DNA of 17,425 nucleotides from QGNO01 sp964493125 (GTDB lineage: Bacteria; Chloroflexota; Dehalococcoidia; Lucifugimonadales; QGNO01), in NCBI GenBank assembly GCA_964493125.1, contig CAZBMS010000032.1, positions 1 to 17,425 of the forward strand. Direction: 5' to 3'. Each line of letters starts with the position of its first letter. Within the stretch, counting starts at the first letter, position 1. Below are positions 14,646-17,425 of this stretch, in pieces. Below the pieces are notes generated by a model. It was not told the origin of the DNA. It saw only the letters and a list, made by a program, of their open reading frames with translations, and made no database searches. The position numbers and the translations under genes were made by a program.

Positions 14646-15584
14646 ATGAGCGAGAAAAATGTTTTTAGAACCCTTGGTTTGGCTCTGGCAGGTCTCTTCG
14701 TTTTTGGGTTCGTTATAGGGGCTATTGGGACTGCTCTATTTGCCGGAAAAGATGCGAGCCCATTCCTCCCAACTCCCGAAGTTCACCTACCCCCTCAACC
14801 TGTTTTCGAATCGGATGCGCATGAAGCCCATGAATTGCATAAGCTGCCAGGGCGATTTATGCTGACCAATACAATACTTTCATCATTGATTTCTAGTGTA
14901 ATATTGATTGCCTTATTCTTCTTCGGTACTCGTAACATAAATTCAGATAGTAGGCCAAAAGGTCTACAGAACTTTTTAGAATTCATTGTGAGTTCAATGT
15001 ACAACTTTGTTGAGGGTGTGGCTGGGGCTAAGAATGCGAAACGATTCTTCCCATTTTTTGCCATTATGTTCTTATTCGTAATAGTTAATGCTTGGGTTGG
15101 TCTAATACCGCTCTACCAGAGCCTCGGTTTTCTAAAGGACGGGCATTTTGAAAGACATTTGTTGCGGCCTGCTGGCACGGATCTTAATATGCCACTTGCG
15201 CTTGCAATCGTATCTTTCATATTTGTGGAGTTCTGGGGGATCAAGGCTTTAGGTTTGTCCTACTTTGGCAAATTCTTCCGATTTGGCACGCTACTAAAGG
15301 GGCGGATTTTTGAAGGATTTATTGATATATTCGTTGGTATTTTAGAGTTGTTAAGTGAACTGATAAGGATAGTAAGTTTTACTTTCCGTTTATTTGGCAA
15401 CATGACAGCGGGAGAGATATTGCTACTAATGACGGCATTCCTCATTCCGTTCGCCTTTTCTTTACCGTTCTACGGTTTGGAGCTTTTGGTAGGCTTTATA
15501 CAGGCACTAATTTTTGCCGGTCTAACCCTTGTGTTTGTGACTATGGCGATTACTCCTCATCATGATGGTGAAGAAGGACATTAG
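14646..15584 (+). CDS. atpB: ATP synthase F0 subunit a
   Basis: Membrane stator subunit that forms the half-channels for ions beside the c-ring; 312 residues. ELIRIVSFTFRLFGNMTAGE (239-258) holds the essential arginine (Arg248, in FRLFGN) and Glu258. FIQALIFAGLTLVF (284-297) holds Gln286. Helices are visible at about 12-33, 74-94, 134-155, 182-206, 222-246, 255-275 and 277-303. The N-terminal segment is long: an extra helix, then a Pro/His/Glu-rich stretch at about 37-68 (VHLPPQP, DAHEAHELH) before the core, probably an external loop. The ATG at 14646 follows AGGG (14636-14639) by 6 bases; the TTG just ahead is less likely. The C-terminus is His/Asp-rich. Confidence 0.95.
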   Translation: MSEKNVFRTLGLALAGLFVFGFVIGAIGTALFAGKDASPFLPTPEVHLPPQPVFESDAHEAHELHKLPGRFMLTNTILSSLISSVILIALFFFGTRNINSDSRPKGLQNFLEFIVSSMYNFVEGVAGAKNAKRFFPFFAIMFLFVIVNAWVGLIPLYQSLGFLKDGHFERHLLRPAGTDLNMPLALAIVSFIFVEFWGIKALGLSYFGKFFRFGTLLKGRIFEGFIDIFVGILELLSELIRIVSFTFRLFGNMTAGEILLLMTAFLIPFAFSLPFYGLELLVGFIQALIFAGLTLVFVTMAITPHHDGEEGH

Positions 15585-15606
15585 TTGTGACTAGGAGGGA
15601 TAAGCG

Positions 15607-15702
15607 ATGGATGTAATTATATTAACGCTAGTGATTATTGCCTTGGCAATGGTTGGCACCCTGATAGGGTTGGTAGTTTACGGATTAGTAAGGGATCAAT
15701 AA
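15607..15702 (+). CDS. Small single-helix membrane peptide between atpB and atpE
   Basis: A 31-codon ORF, MDVIILTLVIIALAMVGTLI then GLVVYGLVRDQ, with stop at 15700. Residues 3-27 form one strongly hydrophobic helix with a small-residue face (A12, A14, G17, G21). The N-terminus is acidic and the C-terminus is short and polar (RDQ). It has one of the best ribosome sites in the window, AGGAGGG (15593-15599), 7 bases before the ATG. It lies within the atp operon, 22 bases after atpB and 37 bases before atpE. I do not recognise a family. It is short enough to be missed by gene callers. A role as an accessory F0 subunit or assembly factor is inference from location. Confidence 0.75.
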   Translation: MDVIILTLVIIALAMVGTLIGLVVYGLVRDQ

Positions 15703-15739
15703 AAATCTAAATTGTTGATTCTGAATTGAAGGAGGAAGT

Positions 15740-15973
15740 ATGCCTGAAGCAGAAGCATTGAAACTATTGGCAGCAGGATTAGCGGTGGGTCTCGGAATGT
15801 TGGGACCGGGTATTGGTATTGGTATATTGGGTGCGGGTGCCCTTAACGCTATAGGTCGCAACCCGGAAGCAAGTGGACCAATTCAAACTAATATGATCTT
15901 GGCGATTGCTTTCGCTGAGGCTCTTGGTATTTATGCTTTGGTTGTAGCAGTTATTTTGGTCTTTGCCGCTTAG
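15740..15973 (+). CDS. atpE: ATP synthase F0 subunit c
   Basis: Ring-forming proteolipid of 77 residues with two helices. Helix 1 carries the glycine repeat GPGIGIGILGAGALNAIGRNPE (22-43 region, RNP loop at 40-42), and helix 2 carries the ion-binding Glu60 in AIAFAEALGIYALV. Na+-type c subunits have Gln in the helix-1 GPGxGQ position and Ser/Thr beside the Glu. Here these are Ile26 and Ala61, so a proton ring is expected. ATG at 15740 with AAGGAGG (15729-15735) four bases upstream. Confidence 0.96.
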   Translation: MPEAEALKLLAAGLAVGLGMLGPGIGIGILGAGALNAIGRNPEASGPIQTNMILAIAFAEALGIYALVVAVILVFAA

Positions 15974-16008
15974 GCTGGATCTACTGATCAAAAAAAGGGG
16001 AAAGTAGC

Positions 16009-16515
16009 ATGGCAGAGTTAGGCTTTCATGGGCCCAGCTTGGTAGTTTATTTGGTTAATTTTTCTGCACTGCTGATCGTTCTTTATTTGTTTGGTTTAAA
16101 GCCTATATTGCGTGTTCTTGAAGAGCGGTCTCGTCGCGTTCAGGAGAGCATAGAGCAGGCTCAGGTTTTGCAAGATGAGTCTGCGGTTAGGCAAGGAGAG
16201 ATGGATCAACAGATTAAGGATGCAAGAAAGGAAGGTCAGGCGGTGATAGAGCAAGCTAGACAGGCGGCTCAGCGTCTTCGGGAAGAGGAGCGAGATAAAG
16301 CTCGTCAGGAGGCCGAATCTTTTATATCTAAGGCTCAGGCTGAGATTCAGAGAGAAAGAGATGTAGCGGTGGACGAACTTAGGAGACAATTTGGAGATTT
16401 AGCTATTTCGGCTGCAGAACGGGTAGTTAGGCGTTCATTGGATAAAGATTCGCACAAAGACTTGATAGAACAGACACTATCGGATAGTGATTTATTGGAA
16501 AGGGATAGCAAGTAA
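16009..16515 (+). CDS. atpF: ATP synthase F0 subunit b
   Basis: Peripheral stalk subunit of 168 residues. A single N-terminal membrane helix (about 9-33, LVVYLVNFSALLIVLYLFGL) is followed by a long charged coiled-coil region (about 34-140) rich in Glu, Arg and Gln, and a C-terminal part (LAISAAERVVRRSLD, 130-144) that contacts the delta subunit. Only one b-type gene is present in the visible operon, so a b2 homodimer is likely. The stop overlaps the atpH ATG by one base (TAATG). Confidence 0.95.
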   Translation: MAELGFHGPSLVVYLVNFSALLIVLYLFGLKPILRVLEERSRRVQESIEQAQVLQDESAVRQGEMDQQIKDARKEGQAVIEQARQAAQRLREEERDKARQEAESFISKAQAEIQRERDVAVDELRRQFGDLAISAAERVVRRSLDKDSHKDLIEQTLSDSDLLERDSK

Positions 16516-17054
16516 TGTCTCGTATTCCACTCGATAGACGTTACGCCCAAGCAGTTTTTGCAATTGCTTTGGAGGAGGGCGCCTTAGAAGAATGGCGGGT
16601 TGAGTTGGAACGATCAGCAGATTACCTGTCTGATGATCAAACCAATGTCTTCTTGCGATCACCTAAGGTCACTTTCGAGCGAAAGCTGGAACTCCTCCGT
16701 GTGGTGCTTGGCGATGTTCGGGAGAATGTCTTTAATCTGGCTGGGTTGATAGTCAAAAACGGGGCATTGCATGCTCTGGATGGGGTAGTTAAGGAATATC
16801 AGAAACTTCTTGATAATCTCCAGGGAAGAGAACAAGTAGAGATTACTACTGCCATCGAAATGGAAGATTCTCAGAAAACTAGGTTGCAGGAGCAATTGAA
16901 GGACTTGTTCGGAAAAGAGATAGTGCTTAATGCCACTGTTAAGGAAGATATACTTGGCGGCATTCTTATCAGAGTCGGGGATATGATTATAGATGGTACC
17001 GTTAAAGGTAGATTAGCAGTGTTGAAACAAAGAGTGTTGGCTACGCCAAGCTAG
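16515..17054 (+). CDS. atpH: ATP synthase F1 subunit delta
   Basis: Connects F1 to the b stalk; 179 residues, the usual length. The helical N-terminal domain starts RRYAQAVFAIALEEGALEEW (8-27); FLRSPKVTFERKLELL (46-61) and LAGLIVKNGALHAL (75-88) are family-like. The C-terminal domain has the conserved DILGGILIRVGDMIIDGTVKGRL (about 144-166). Translationally coupled to atpF by the TAATG overlap; atpA begins 21 bases downstream. Confidence 0.95.
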   Translation: MSRIPLDRRYAQAVFAIALEEGALEEWRVELERSADYLSDDQTNVFLRSPKVTFERKLELLRVVLGDVRENVFNLAGLIVKNGALHALDGVVKEYQKLLDNLQGREQVEITTAIEMEDSQKTRLQEQLKDLFGKEIVLNATVKEDILGGILIRVGDMIIDGTVKGRLAVLKQRVLATPS

Positions 17055-17075
17055 AAGTAATAGAGAGGTAGATTG

Positions 17076-17425
17076 ATGACAACGCGAGGACAAGATATAG
17101 CAGCGGTGATAAAGCGTCAGATCGAGGAATTTGGCGGTGATTTGACTATGCTTGACGTTGGTACCGTGACAGAGGTTGGTGATGGTATTGCACGAATACA
17201 TGGTTTGGGGGGAGTTAAATACACGGAGCTGTTGTCTTTCCCTGGTGATGTAATTGGAATGGCAATGAACTTGGAAGAAGATGCAGTTGGAGCTGTTATC
17301 CTCGGGGATGACTCTCAGATAAAAGAGGGGGATGAGGTTCGATCGACCGGTAATGTTGCTGAAGTGCCGGTTGGCGATGGATTGATTGGCAGGACTGTCG
17401 ATGCGTTGGGAAGGCCAATAGACGG
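17076..17425 (+). CDS. atpA: ATP synthase F1 subunit alpha, N-terminal part (runs off window)
   Basis: The first 116 residues of the non-catalytic alpha subunit. They cover the N-terminal helix (IAAVIKRQIEEFG), the beta-barrel crown (GTVTEVGDGIARIHGLGGVKY, AMNLEEDAVGAVILGDDSQI) and the start of the nucleotide domain (VGDGLIGRTVDALGRPIDG). The P-loop would lie beyond the window. ATG at 17076 with GAGAGG (17063-17068) 7 bases upstream. The gene continues past base 17425 in an open frame. The remaining atp genes (gamma, beta, epsilon) are presumably downstream. Confidence 0.96.
   Translation, partial: MTTRGQDIAAVIKRQIEEFGGDLTMLDVGTVTEVGDGIARIHGLGGVKYTELLSFPGDVIGMAMNLEEDAVGAVILGDDSQIKEGDEVRSTGNVAEVPVGDGLIGRTVDALGRPID

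Noticed and set aside
1..17425. Mobile elements, CRISPR arrays, tRNA or rRNA genes, prophage or defence genes
   Set aside because: No transposase or integrase motifs, spaced direct repeats or tRNA-like cloverleaf sequences were seen on either strand.

Overview
The window (17,425 bp, moderate-to-low GC, densely packed) looks like the chromosome of a free-living bacterium, most plausibly a Chloroflexota member of the Dehalococcoidia/SAR202 type. This placement is inference: it rests on the pyrR-pyrB-pyrC-carA-carB order with a PyrR attenuator, a class-2 PyrF, a DUF951 gene, a bifunctional-nuclease (DUF151) gene and the gene order of the atp operon. No rRNA, tRNA, IS element, phage gene or CRISPR array was seen. 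Everything looks like core housekeeping DNA, with a few unusual insertions and fusions.

Layout. (1) 1-2294: two tandem malic enzyme genes on the + strand. The first is cut by the window edge; the second carries an N-terminal ACT domain. A 17-bp perfect inverted repeat (2308-2363) closes the unit. (2) 2393-2565: a near-consensus promoter and a complete PyrR-type attenuator leader. (3) 2566-11788: a long pyrimidine cluster, pyrR, pyrB, pyrC, carA, an unrecognised three-helix membrane protein, carB, and then a gene joining a PD-(D/E)XK-like domain to a hypoxanthine phosphoribosyltransferase. Most junctions from pyrR to the membrane protein overlap by a few bases. (4) 11798-12490 on the - strand: a MagIII-like HhH-GPD DNA glycosylase with a [4Fe-4S] cysteine motif. 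It is the only - strand gene. (5) 12628-14275: pyrF, a DUF951 gene and a DUF151 bifunctional nuclease gene. (6) 14342-17425: a promoter followed by the F-type ATP synthase operon, in the order AtpI/AtpZ-like, atpB (a), a 31-codon single-helix ORF, atpE (c), atpF (b), atpH (delta) and atpA (alpha, cut by the window edge).

How the genes work together. CarAB makes carbamoyl phosphate, PyrB and PyrC convert it to dihydroorotate, and PyrF performs the final decarboxylation to UMP. The dihydroorotate dehydrogenase (pyrD/K) and orotate phosphoribosyltransferase (pyrE) genes are not in the window. PyrR senses UMP/UTP and acts on the leader RNA upstream of its own gene. In that leader the pyrR Shine-Dalgarno lies inside the 3' arm of the terminator hairpin, so transcription and translation of pyrR could be controlled together.

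The points most worth a second look are the nuclease-like/HPRT fusion, the unannotated 31-aa peptide between atpB and atpE, the terminator with an embedded Shine-Dalgarno, the membrane protein between carA and carB, and the glycosylase that has Glu where endonuclease III has its catalytic Lys. No wholly new multi-gene system is evident.
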